Of a DNA stretch of 64,000 bases, positions 52,536 through 64,000 are shown in pieces (position 1 is the first letter of the stretch; the number at the start of each line of letters is the position of its first letter). The translations under genes and the position numbers were made by a program. Source of the DNA: PoT sp049331405 (GTDB lineage: Bacteria; Planctomycetota; Planctomycetia; Isosphaerales; Isosphaeraceae); NCBI RefSeq assembly GCF_049331405.1, contig NZ_CP186274.1, forward strand, positions 9,238,001-9,302,000. The letters run 5' to 3'. The notes beneath the pieces were generated by a model. It had not been told where the DNA came from and did no database searches. It saw nothing but the letters and a program-made list of their open reading frames with translations.

Positions 52536-55500
52536 TCAACGAATGGGTGCGCGTGGTTGTACGCGTGTATTGGCTCGCATCGAGTTGGCACTTCGAGCTG
52601 TCCTACCTGATGACACGTTCCTTCCGAATGGTGATGAGGTTCCCCTAAACATGCTTCCCCCTAATGCTCCGCTAACCAGAATTGGGAGGACGACATCATT
52701 CAATTCGTCTAGAAGTTCAGGGCCTGGGAGATCCATCTGACGCCGTCTGAGCGGAGGCACATCAGTTCGTTTGGGCGCCTTAATAGTACACTTCTCAGAA
52801 CCGGAATATGGGCCTGACTCTCCACTCCATCCGTTGGTGAAGTATGGTGTTGGCGGACGACGACGGCGTCTTTTCTTGTCGTCGCAGACCCTGCTTTGAA
52901 GTCCCATTGGCATATCGCCTAAGAGATCGAGGGTGGTATCCGGCCGCGGCTGGCCAGGGCATTGGCGGTAAAGTGGAGGAATTTTGTAAAAGTCCGGAAA
53001 TCTCTGTGCCTGTCTCCATGGTGTTGTTTGAAACTGGACGGGCATTTGCCCGTAAAACAACCCTTGCTTGTTGAGATTATTCCAGGTTATGGCAATCTGC
53101 TTAATCACCGCTCTCACTAGGCCACAACAAGCATCTTTGTCATTGGGACGGTCGAATTGATTAACAAGAACTGCAATTTCATAATCGTAAGTCGATCTAT
53201 TGTGAATATAATCATGAGGCGTGCCTTCCTTGTTTGAGTTCATAGGAGTTGTATACATGTCAATGTTCAATTCTCCTTTACAAATACGATCGAACTCGTC
53301 TCTATGCTTTTGAGGAAACCAGTGATGATCCTGAATATCCCAATGTATACCCTTGCCTGCAAGGCCACTGGGATCGATGAAGTTAACAACGTTGTTTTCG
53401 GTATACAAGTAATAGTTCGGGAAAACATCATAGGCACGAATAGGATCCACTGACAAGAACCGCCCCGAAGCCGGGTCGTACCAACGCGCACGCAGCGAGT
53501 ACAGCCCCGGCCCAGCCTCCTGCAGGTACCCCGCCCCGCCCACGTACTTCAGCGGGTTCGCCGTCGTCCCCGTGCCCGCCACCACCTGCCCGAACCCGTC
53601 GTACGTGTAGGCGTCCGTCGCCGAACCCGTCGCGTCGGTCAGGTTTCCCGCCGAGAGCAGGCCATCGTAGGCGTAGAACGACGAGGCACCGCCCGACCGC
53701 CGCGACACCGCCTGGCCGTACTCCAGCGGCTGCGACGTGTACGAGGCCCGGATCACCCCCGAGCCGGTCGTCTCCAGCAGGATGTTCTGCCCGTCCAGCA
53801 CGTACTTCGTGGCCCCGGTGGCCGCGTCCCACCGCTGCACCAGCCGGCCGTCGCCGTCGTACGTGAACGTGGTGATGACCCCCGCCTTGTTGTACGACGT
53901 GAGCCGGTCCTCGATGTCCCACAGCAGCGTGTCCACCTGCGACGCCGGCCCCCGCACCCCGATCCTATCCCCGGCCCCGTTGTAGGTGTAGGTCAGGATC
54001 GACGCGCCCGTGCGCGCCCGCGTCATCTGATTCCCCGCGTCGTACGAGTACGTCGTGATCGCCGACCCAGACCTCTTCGTCGTCCGGTTGCCCGCCGGGT
54101 CGTAGGAGTACGTGTTGGCGTACGCCGCCGCCCCGCTGCGGCGCTCGGCGATCAGCTGGTAGGCGGCGTCGTAGGCCCAGGTGACGATCGCCCCGCCCGC
54201 CTCCCGGACCCGGGTCCGCGTCCCGGCCTTGTCGTAGGCGTAGGCGTAGCTGGAGAGGGTCGCCAGGGTCGGGCCCAGGTTGGCCACCCGCGTCAGCCGA
54301 TCGGCGGCGTCGTAGGCGTACGAGGTTCGCATCCCGTTGGCCATCCGGGCGCCCGTGACCCGGTCGGCGGCGTCATAAGACCAGGTGGTGGCCTCGCCGG
54401 CGGCGTTGGCCAGCCGCGTCATCCGGCCGGCGGCGTCGTAGGCGTAGGTGATGCGGCCGGGCCCGGGGTAGGCCAGCGAGGCACGCTGGCCGGCGGCGTC
54501 GTAGGTGTAGGTGGAGCGCAGCCCCGCCGGCGTCGCCGTCGCGACCACCCGTCCGGCCCGGTCGTAGGCGGTGGTGGTGCGTCCCGTCCAGTCGGCGATG
54601 GCGGTCCGGCGTCCGGCCCTGTCGTAGGCGATCGTGACCCGGGTGCCGTCGATGTACCTGACGAGGGAGAGGCGGCCGGCCCTGTCGTAGGAGTACTGGG
54701 TGCGGAGGGCGCGTCCGTTGACGCGGTTGTTGAGGCGGTCGTTGGCGTCGTAGCCGTAGGTGGTGCGGACGTTGAGCGGGTTGAGGACCAGGGTGGCCCG
54801 GCCGGCGGCGTCGTAGGTGGTGGTGGTCCGGCGGCCGTTGGCGTCCACCACGGCGACCGGCCGGCCCAGCGGGTCCAGCACCTGCGTTGTACGGGCCCCG
54901 AACTGGTTGATCACTGCCACAACCTGCCCCAGCGAGTCGTAGACGGTCGTGACGAGGCGGAGGTTCGCGTCCTTGATTGCCACTTGCCGTCCGGCGGAGT
55001 CGTAGGCATAGCTAGTGCGCTGATTCAGCGGGTCCACTTGTGCGATCTGACGACCTGCCTGGTCGTAAATATAGGTAGTATAGTGGAACAGAGAATCCGC
55101 AACTGTCACGTTTCGCCTGGCGGCGTCGTAAGTATAACTAGTGCGATTGCCCAGTGGATCTGTTATGGCGATGCGATTGCCTACCTTATCGTAGGCATAG
55201 GTGGCGCGATTTCCTAATGGATCCGTAGTGCTAATTAGTCGACCGGCTGCGTCGTAGGAATAGCTGATGCGATTGAGTAGCGGATCTGTGACGCCGAGTT
55301 GATTATTCGCTTTGTCGTAGGAAAAACTAGTGCGATTTCCTAGAGGATCCGACTCGCAAATCAGCCGACCCACGGCGTCGTAGGTGTAGCTGGTGCGGTT
55401 AAGCAGCGGATCCACCACCGCAATCTGACGGTCAACGGGGTCGAGTACGTAAGTCGACCTTGCGTTGAGAGCATCGACCTTCGCGACAAGGCGCCCCGCC

Positions 55501-58475
55501 TTGTCGTAGACGTTCGTCGTAACAAATCCAAGGGGATTGGTGGATCGGATATGCAAGTCACTGGCGTCGTACGTATAGCTAGTGCGATTGAGCAGTGGGT
55601 CCAATTCGCCGATGATCCGACCAGCCCGATCGTAGATCGTCGTAGTAATGAAATTCCGGGAATCTACCGTCCGAACTTGTCGGCTTGCTCGGTCGTAGGC
55701 GAAAGTCATGCGGACGCCAAGAGAATCCACGGACACAATACTTCGATCCGCAGCGTCATAAATAAAGGTGCTGATACTCCCCAGCGGATTAATTGAATGA
55801 ATGTACCGTCCCGCCAAGTCATAGGCCGTTGTAGTCCGTGCTCCGAGCGCGTCTACTGAGACAACGCGCCGCCCGGCCCAGTCGTAGCTGTAGGTTTCCT
55901 GATGGCTTAACGGGTCAGTGATCGTGGTTAAGCAATTACCTGTGTTGTAGGTATAACTGGTGCGGCGGCCCAACGGGTCAATGGCCACGACACGCCGTCC
56001 GGCCCGATCGTATATCATGGTGGCGACGTTCAGCAGAGGGTCCACCAGGCGGATCAGGTTGCCCGTCGCGTCATAGACCAGTGTGTTGCGGCTGCCCAGC
56101 GGATCCACCGTCGCCACCGGACGGTTCTCGGCGTCGTACGCACGGCCCCACGGTCGGCCCAGCGCGTCCGTGGTCTGCACGAGTTGGCTGGCGGCGTCGT
56201 AGGTGTACGTGGTGCGGTTCTGCAGCGGGTCGATTGTCGCGATCGCGCGATTCGCCGCGTCGTACACCGTCGTCGTCACCCGGCCCGACCCGTCGATGAC
56301 CCGGATCTGATTCCCCGCGGGGTCGTACCCGAAGCTCGTCCGGTGGTTCAGCGGGTCGATCGCCGCCACCAGACGCCCGTCACCGTCGTACACGTTCGTC
56401 GCGACGCCGCCCTCGGGGTCCTTCGTCGCCACCAGCCGGCCGTTCAGGTCGTACGCGAAGCTCGTCCGATTCCCCAGCGGGTCGATCGCCGCCGTGAGCC
56501 GGTTCATCAGGTCATACCGGTACGACGTCGCGTGGTTCAGTGGGTCCGTCTCCTGCGTCAGCTGCCCCTGCGCGTTGTACGCGTACGACGTCCGGCGCCC
56601 CAGCGCGTCCACCCGAGCCGCCACCTGCCCGGACCCGTCGTACACGGTCCTGCGCGTCCGCCCCAGCACGTCCGCCACCTGCGTTATCTGCCCCCCCGCG
56701 TTGTAGCTGTACGTCACCCGGCGGCCCAGGTTGTCGATCAGCCCCGTGCGGTTCCCCGACGCGTCCCACAGCAGGCTGGCACGCGACCCCCGCTGGTCGA
56801 TGAGCCCCACCACCCGGTCCCCTGCGTACACGTAGGTGTAGCGGCCCGTGACCGGCTGGATCACCGCCGCCAGCTGCTGCGCCCCCAGCGTGCTCGTCCT
56901 GTAGCGGAACGAGGTCACGTTGCCCTTGGGGTCCGTCTGCTGCACCAGCGCCCCCGACGACCACTGGTACTGGAACGTGTTGTTCAGCGGGTCCGTGACC
57001 GACGCGATGTTGCCGTCGGCCGTCTTGGTCCAGGTCGTGCGATGATTCCGCGGGTCGATGGCCACGGTGCCGCCGGCCGAGTAGATGAAGGTCCGCCGCG
57101 CCCCCGTGGGCGAGACCATCCCCACCACCCGGCCCTGCGAGTCGTAGGCGTAGCTGGTCCTCGCCCCTATCGGGTCCTCCCAGCGGACCAGCCGGTGCGA
57201 GGCGTCGTAGGACAGCGAGGTGACGCAGAGCTCGGGCGTGGTGATCCGCCGCAGGTCGAGGGCCGAGTCGATGGAGAACGTGGTGATCCGCAGGCCGGAG
57301 TCGGTGATCCTGACCAGCTTGGCCTGGGGCCCGGAGGTGTCGTAGGTGAACGAGGTGCGGCGCAGGAACGGGTCGACGAGCGCGACGTTGATATTGTCGA
57401 CGTCGTAGACCATGGTCCAGAGCCGGCCGGCGGAGTTGGCCATGCGGGCCAGGTAGCGGCCGCCGCCGGCCTGGTAGAGGAAGCTGAAGCCGTCGGGCTG
57501 GGTCTCGGTGAAGGTGCCGTCGGCGTTGCGGACCAGGGTGTTCTGGCTGCCGCCCGGGGGCGTGTAGGCGCCGCCGCCGGCGGAGGTGTAGCGGTAGCTG
57601 CCGCCGTCCCCCTTGTAGACGGTGACGGCGGAGAGGTCGGGGGCGACCGAGAGCTTGGCGGCGTAGAGGCCGAGCCAGCCGGCGCCGAAGGCGCTGGGTG
57701 CGGTGATGTCGCTGCGGTAGGTGAGGACGGGCCTGGGGTCGAAGGGCCCGACGAAGGGGGTGCGGACCTGGGCGACGAGGTTGCCCTTGATGGGGTCGAC
57801 GCGGCAGGGGGCGGCGGCGTCGTCGCAGCCGCCGTCGGCCTGGATGGCCGGGGAGCCCTGCCCGGCGAGGACCTGGGCCATGGCGGCGGCGACGTTGAGC
57901 GGATTATAGGCGTCGAGGTCGGCGGCGTCGGTGCCGGGCGAGGCGGTGACCGCCTCGTAAGAGAGCAGGCCGGCGGGCGATTGCGGCGGGCAGGACGGCG
58001 GCTTGGTCGGGTCGCACGAGTTGGCGGGGCTGTGCGGGGCAGGGGGAGTGGTCTTGCAGGTGGTGCACTGGCCCGGGGGGGGGGCGGTCTTTATCGGCGG
58101 GAGGATCGTCTTGCAGAAGTTGCCGATGCCGAGTTGGGGCAGGACCGGTGATGCCGAGGGCGTGCAAGGCTTATTTGACGGGGGGACGGCGTCGGAGGAG
58201 GAGGACGATGAGGCCCCGGCCGAGCTGCCGCGGGACGACGAGCCCGACCGCGACGACGAGCTGGACCGAGAGGAAGAGCCCGACCGCGACGACGAAGAAC
58301 TGGACGATGGCCGGCCGCTCGCCGAGCTGGAACCCGAACCGGAGCTCGAGGAGGAGCCCGACGACGGGGGCGGCCCACCCGAGGAGCGAGAGGACGAGGA
58401 GCTCGAGGAGCCGCTGGGCTGCGCCGAGCCGGAGGACTCGAGCATCGCGAAGGGGCGGGGACGCTGGGGCTCCAT
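52536..58475 (-). CDS. RHS-repeat polymorphic toxin copy 2 with HHxFP nuclease-like tip
   Basis: 1979 residues, intact. N-terminal low-complexity Ser/Arg/Gly region, Cys/Pro-rich stretch, then the RHS shell with YD repeats to about residue 1670 (RARWYDPASGRFLSVDPI). The DNA then becomes AT-rich and encodes the toxin tip: IHWDIQDHHWFPQKHRDEFD (about residue 1715), DMYTTPMNSNKEGTPHDYIH and WNNLNKQGLFYGQ. DHHWFPQ with a downstream HD/H pattern is typical of HNH/Endo VII-like nuclease toxins of RHS proteins. About 240 further residues include an Arg/Pro-rich stretch and a Gly/Ala segment. The central core block holds extra YD repeats compared with copy 1. The ATG at 58475 has GAGGAG about 8 bases upstream. 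A SUKH-like immunity gene follows. Confidence 0.85.
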   Translation of the reverse strand: MEPQRPRPFAMLESSGSAQPSGSSSSSSSRSSGGPPPSSGSSSSSGSGSSSASGRPSSSSSSSRSGSSSRSSSSSRSGSSSRGSSAGASSSSSSDAVPPSNKPCTPSASPVLPQLGIGNFCKTILPPIKTAPPPGQCTTCKTTPPAPHSPANSCDPTKPPSCPPQSPAGLLSYEAVTASPGTDAADLDAYNPLNVAAAMAQVLAGQGSPAIQADGGCDDAAAPCRVDPIKGNLVAQVRTPFVGPFDPRPVLTYRSDITAPSAFGAGWLGLYAAKLSVAPDLSAVTVYKGDGGSYRYTSAGGGAYTPPGGSQNTLVRNADGTFTETQPDGFSFLYQAGGGRYLARMANSAGRLWTMVYDVDNINVALVDPFLRRTSFTYDTSGPQAKLVRITDSGLRITTFSIDSALDLRRITTPELCVTSLSYDASHRLVRWEDPIGARTSYAYDSQGRVVGMVSPTGARRTFIYSAGGTVAIDPRNHRTTWTKTADGNIASVTDPLNNTFQYQWSSGALVQQTDPKGNVTSFRYRTSTLGAQQLAAVIQPVTGRYTYVYAGDRVVGLIDQRGSRASLLWDASGNRTGLIDNLGRRVTYSYNAGGQITQVADVLGRTRRTVYDGSGQVAARVDALGRRTSYAYNAQGQLTQETDPLNHATSYRYDLMNRLTAAIDPLGNRTSFAYDLNGRLVATKDPEGGVATNVYDGDGRLVAAIDPLNHRTSFGYDPAGNQIRVIDGSGRVTTTVYDAANRAIATIDPLQNRTTYTYDAASQLVQTTDALGRPWGRAYDAENRPVATVDPLGSRNTLVYDATGNLIRLVDPLLNVATMIYDRAGRRVVAIDPLGRRTSYTYNTGNCLTTITDPLSHQETYSYDWAGRRVVSVDALGARTTTAYDLAGRYIHSINPLGSISTFIYDAADRSIVSVDSLGVRMTFAYDRASRQVRTVDSRNFITTTIYDRAGRIIGELDPLLNRTSYTYDASDLHIRSTNPLGFVTTNVYDKAGRLVAKVDALNARSTYVLDPVDRQIAVVDPLLNRTSYTYDAVGRLICESDPLGNRTSFSYDKANNQLGVTDPLLNRISYSYDAAGRLISTTDPLGNRATYAYDKVGNRIAITDPLGNRTSYTYDAARRNVTVADSLFHYTTYIYDQAGRQIAQVDPLNQRTSYAYDSAGRQVAIKDANLRLVTTVYDSLGQVVAVINQFGARTTQVLDPLGRPVAVVDANGRRTTTTYDAAGRATLVLNPLNVRTTYGYDANDRLNNRVNGRALRTQYSYDRAGRLSLVRYIDGTRVTIAYDRAGRRTAIADWTGRTTTAYDRAGRVVATATPAGLRSTYTYDAAGQRASLAYPGPGRITYAYDAAGRMTRLANAAGEATTWSYDAADRVTGARMANGMRTSYAYDAADRLTRVANLGPTLATLSSYAYAYDKAGTRTRVREAGGAIVTWAYDAAYQLIAERRSGAAAYANTYSYDPAGNRTTKRSGSAITTYSYDAGNQMTRARTGASILTYTYNGAGDRIGVRGPASQVDTLLWDIEDRLTSYNKAGVITTFTYDGDGRLVQRWDAATGATKYVLDGQNILLETTGSGVIRASYTSQPLEYGQAVSRRSGGASSFYAYDGLLSAGNLTDATGSATDAYTYDGFGQVVAGTGTTANPLKYVGGAGYLQEAGPGLYSLRARWYDPASGRFLSVDPIRAYDVFPNYYLYTENNVVNFIDPSGLAGKGIHWDIQDHHWFPQKHRDEFDRICKGELNIDMYTTPMNSNKEGTPHDYIHNRSTYDYEIAVLVNQFDRPNDKDACCGLVRAVIKQIAITWNNLNKQGLFYGQMPVQFQTTPWRQAQRFPDFYKIPPLYRQCPGQPRPDTTLDLLGDMPMGLQSRVCDDKKRRRRRPPTPYFTNGWSGESGPYSGSEKCTIKAPKRTDVPPLRRRQMDLPGPELLDELNDVVLPILVSGALGGSMFRGTSSPFGRNVSSGRTARSANSMRANTRVQPRAPIR

Positions 58476-58551
58476 CGGCAATTCTCCTCGGCTGCGTTAT
58501 GTTAGTTAGCGAGTTAACGGATGCTCGACCGGCTAGGCGGCGGGACAGGCC
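53460..58551 (-). repeat. Long direct repeat, RHS core copy 2
   Basis: Partner of 28140-32869. Blocks 56310-58551 and 53460-54980 are almost the same as copy 1; the block 54985-56110 is divergent and less GC-rich. Two such repeats in direct orientation could recombine and delete or duplicate the 25 kb between them, including the glycan island. Confidence 0.85.
58476..58551 (-). promoter_or_regulatory. Conserved RHS upstream region, copy 2
   Basis: Matches 32794-32869 with one base change (GTTATG for GTTATA on the plus strand). Carries the ribosome-binding GAGGAG and probably the promoter. Confidence 0.5.
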
Positions 58552-59861
58552 GCCGGCCCGGGCATTGCCAGCATCAAAGGCCATTCAATCGGCAGGGCGA
58601 GCGAACCCGACGGCGATACAGGATCTCGCCGGGGCATTCGAAAAGTCGTTCACTAGAAGTACGGGAAATGCGAAAGCATATGAATAACGAGGATGACTTT
58701 CCCCGGTTGGAGACGACATCCTTCGCCGAAGGACATAATTAGGAAATCGGCCCGGCGGAGTCAAGCGCGGGCCGAGATTTTTCCGGACCCGCTCGGATTT
58801 ATCGTACGGTGAGCCAATCGCAAACGACGCATCGGCAGGAAGTTGTGCTGCGAAGTGCAACCGAGCCTGGTCATCTCAGTCGCCCTCTGCGGAAAGCGAT
58901 CCTCCCGCGATGTTTTCGTTTCTGCCGAAGAGACCCTTGGTTCGATGATAATCAGCTTAATTATGGCGGGAATGAGCAGCAGGGCGATTGCACCTTAAGT
59001 CATCTCGACAGAAAATCTTGCTCGAGGCATGCATCAGGGCCATCGCTCACAGCTTTGAGGACTGGGCGGTCTGGCGCGACTCTCTTCGGCTTGATATCCT
59101 GATATCGGCCGCTGTCGATGGCCTGTCTACCCTGGCTCGCGACGGCCGAGGCGGCCGATCTCGGGACTTCTCGCCATGCCCAAGCCCCTCGACATCGGCA
59201 ACCTGGACTCCTACTTCGAGTCGCTCCGTTCCACGCCACTCAGGCAATCGCAAGCCTCTGCTGGTCGATATCGCCGTCTGCGGCGTCATCTGCGGCTGCA
59301 ATGGGCCCACCGCCCTCCATCGCTGCCCTGCATAGTCGGCCGGTCTGTCGGATGCCACATCCGTCGGCCAGGTGCTCCACGACCCGATGGACTTCTCGTC
59401 CGCGATCTTGGAGTTGAATAATGGGGTCCCCTTGAACTCGGAGGAGTGGGCCTTGTACGCGCCGAGGCAGAGGAGCCTGTGGCCCTCCCTGGCGAAGCGG
59501 TCGCAGGCGGAGAGGTTGCCAGCCGCGCGTTTGCCGTCGTGGGTCCAACCGGATACTGGCAGCAGAAACGGCTGAGGTTGTCCGTGGGCATGGTTCACGC
59601 TGGCTTGATCCTCCTTGATGCTAGAATTTAGATTAAAACATGTTAATAAATAATAAATTACAATAATTGCCATTTACACAAGTTTTGTTCATGCTTCATC
59701 GTATTGCCTTGATTGCTCCTTTGGCTCTTCAGATTGTAGTCTTTTGAGATTTCCATTGCCGACTCTGGGCTCACGCTCGCGCCTCAGAGTTGGGAATCGT
59801 GGCGATTGGCTTTGCAGCCTCGCATGCCGTGAGACGTTTGCGACTCCGGACCTGGTTGGAG
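58552..59861. other. Gene-poor region between RHS copy 2 and the kinase
   Basis: No confident gene. A minus-strand frame within 59100-59600 (RFAREGHRLLCLGAYKAHSS, SKIADEKSIGSWSTWPTDVA) has protein-like character and may be a decayed gene of unknown family. An AT-rich patch at 59620-59690 follows. Confidence 0.4.
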
Positions 59862-63265
<3,404 letters not shown>

Positions 63266-63269
<4 letters not shown>

Positions 63270-63865
63270 CGGCCCGACTCGCCGTCGTAGGAATCGCCGA
63301 GTTCCGCCATCCGCTCCTGCATCCGCTTGCGCACGCGGCCGGTCGCCACGTGCACGGCGGCGATCGAGCTCATGCCGAGCTCGTCGCGCACGTCCTCGGC
63401 GGGCCGGCCTTCCAGGACCCGCCGGGTGAATACCTGCCAGTCCCTGGGCGACACCCCGGGCCTCACCTGCGTCATGGCCAGCTGCCGCAGGTCGTGCATG
63501 GCCAACTCCTGGAACTGCCGCTCGAGGTCGTCGCGGGCGGGGATGTCCTCGTAGAGCTCCTGGAAAACCTTGGGGGGTTTTCGCCTGTAGAAGTCCATGC
63601 AGGCGTTCCTGGTGACCGTCTTCATCCACTGCCGGAACGGACCCTTGCCGCGGTCGAAGCTCGTCGCCTTCATCGTGGTGCAGATCGCGATCAGGAGGTC
63701 CTGCGCCAGGTCGTCCGCGTCGGCTTCCTGGAGCCCGTATTTCCGGCACCATCCGGAGATGGCCTCCCCGTAGCGGATGAAGAACAGCGTCCGCGACTCC
63801 GCGTCCGCGGCATCGTTCAGGAAGCTGAATACGAGCAAGGTCGTGTCCGGCACATCCTCGGCCAC
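63266..63865 (-). CDS. ECF-type RNA polymerase sigma factor
   Basis: 199 residues. Region 2: WCRKYGLQEADADDLAQDLL (the DDLxQD core-binding motif) and FDRGKGPFRQWMKTVTRNAC. Region 4: DWQVFTRRVLEGRPAEDVRD and SSIAAVHVATGRVRKRMQER. This arrangement is typical of planctomycete ECF groups linked to protein kinases. The start is GTG at 63865 with GGAGG 8 bases before it. Its stop overlaps the kinase start. It should direct transcription of a small regulon, possibly including its own operon. Confidence 0.9.
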
Positions 63866-64000
63866 CGCATCACCTCCGCTGCCCAGGGCCTGCGGGCCGC
63901 GCCGCCCGCCGAATGAATCGGGAATGTACTTATCTTGCGCGCGGACAGGTGGTCAATCCACGGCCATGCCGGAAATTTTTCTTGGGCGTCTTGTTAGTGG
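63866..64000. other. Upstream region of the sigma-factor operon
   Basis: Non-coding in this window. The promoter of the sigma-kinase operon should lie here; no box can be assigned with confidence. Confidence 0.4.

Overview
The window reads as a high-GC planctomycete replicon, most like the Isosphaeraceae. This rests on a sigma factor coupled to a giant Ser/Thr kinase-WD40 protein, a delta-60 surface protein with the planctomycete LESLEGR-type N-terminus, a secretin/STN-like exported protein, very large RHS proteins and multidomain glycosyltransferase-methyltransferase fusions. A MobF relaxase, a large ParB-like protein, plasmid-type small-gene operons and many insertion-sequence remnants suggest a plasmid or an integrated plasmid region, not core chromosome. 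No rRNA, tRNA or CRISPR array was seen.

Layout. 0-6.2 kb: the end of a VapC-like toxin, a small paralog gene, a compact tyrosine-recombinase unit bounded by perfect 23-bp inverted repeats, a delta-60 repeat protein and a gene-poor stretch. 6.2-9.5 kb: relaxase-helicase with an overlapping accessory gene. 9.8-13.6 kb: an odd protein joining a recombinase core-binding domain to an IS1595-type zinc ribbon, then a minus-strand operon of small plasmid genes behind a structured leader. 14-20 kb: a transposase deletion derivative, then a regulatory/redox cassette (TetR, quinone oxidoreductase, membrane protein, AraC, FAD monooxygenase) and a frameshifted gene. 20-23.7 kb: a second version of the small-gene operon, now carrying ParB, behind a second copy of the same leader. 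24-27.5 kb: decayed and intact insertion sequences around an AT-rich exported STN-like gene.

27.5-32.9 kb and 52.5-58.6 kb hold two nearly identical RHS cores in direct orientation with unrelated AT-rich C-terminal tips. Copy 2 has an HHxFP nuclease-like tip followed by a SUKH-like immunity gene. Copy 1 has a DUF4329/JAMM-like tip, lacks a visible immunity gene, is cut at its 3' end by an IS5-family terminus and carries a one-base frameshift in a C run.

33.9-50.7 kb is a glycosylation island, nearly all on the minus strand: HldE (ADP-heptose synthesis), an IscU-like protein missing two of three cluster cysteines, GT4, CgeB-like GT plus methyltransferase, a GT2-methyltransferase-GT2-GT2-TPR giant, two GT9-like heptosyltransferase candidates, a CmcI-like protein and a methyltransferase-GT2 fusion. 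The set is consistent with building and attaching a heptose-containing surface glycan. 59.9-63.9 kb: an ECF-type sigma factor translationally coupled to a zinc-finger/Ser-Thr kinase/WD40 protein.

At least six single-base reading-frame breaks occur (about 19.64, 24.51, 31.20, 40.74, 43.39 and 45.58 kb). They may be real decay, phase variation or uncorrected assembly errors, and they shape how several genes below must be read.
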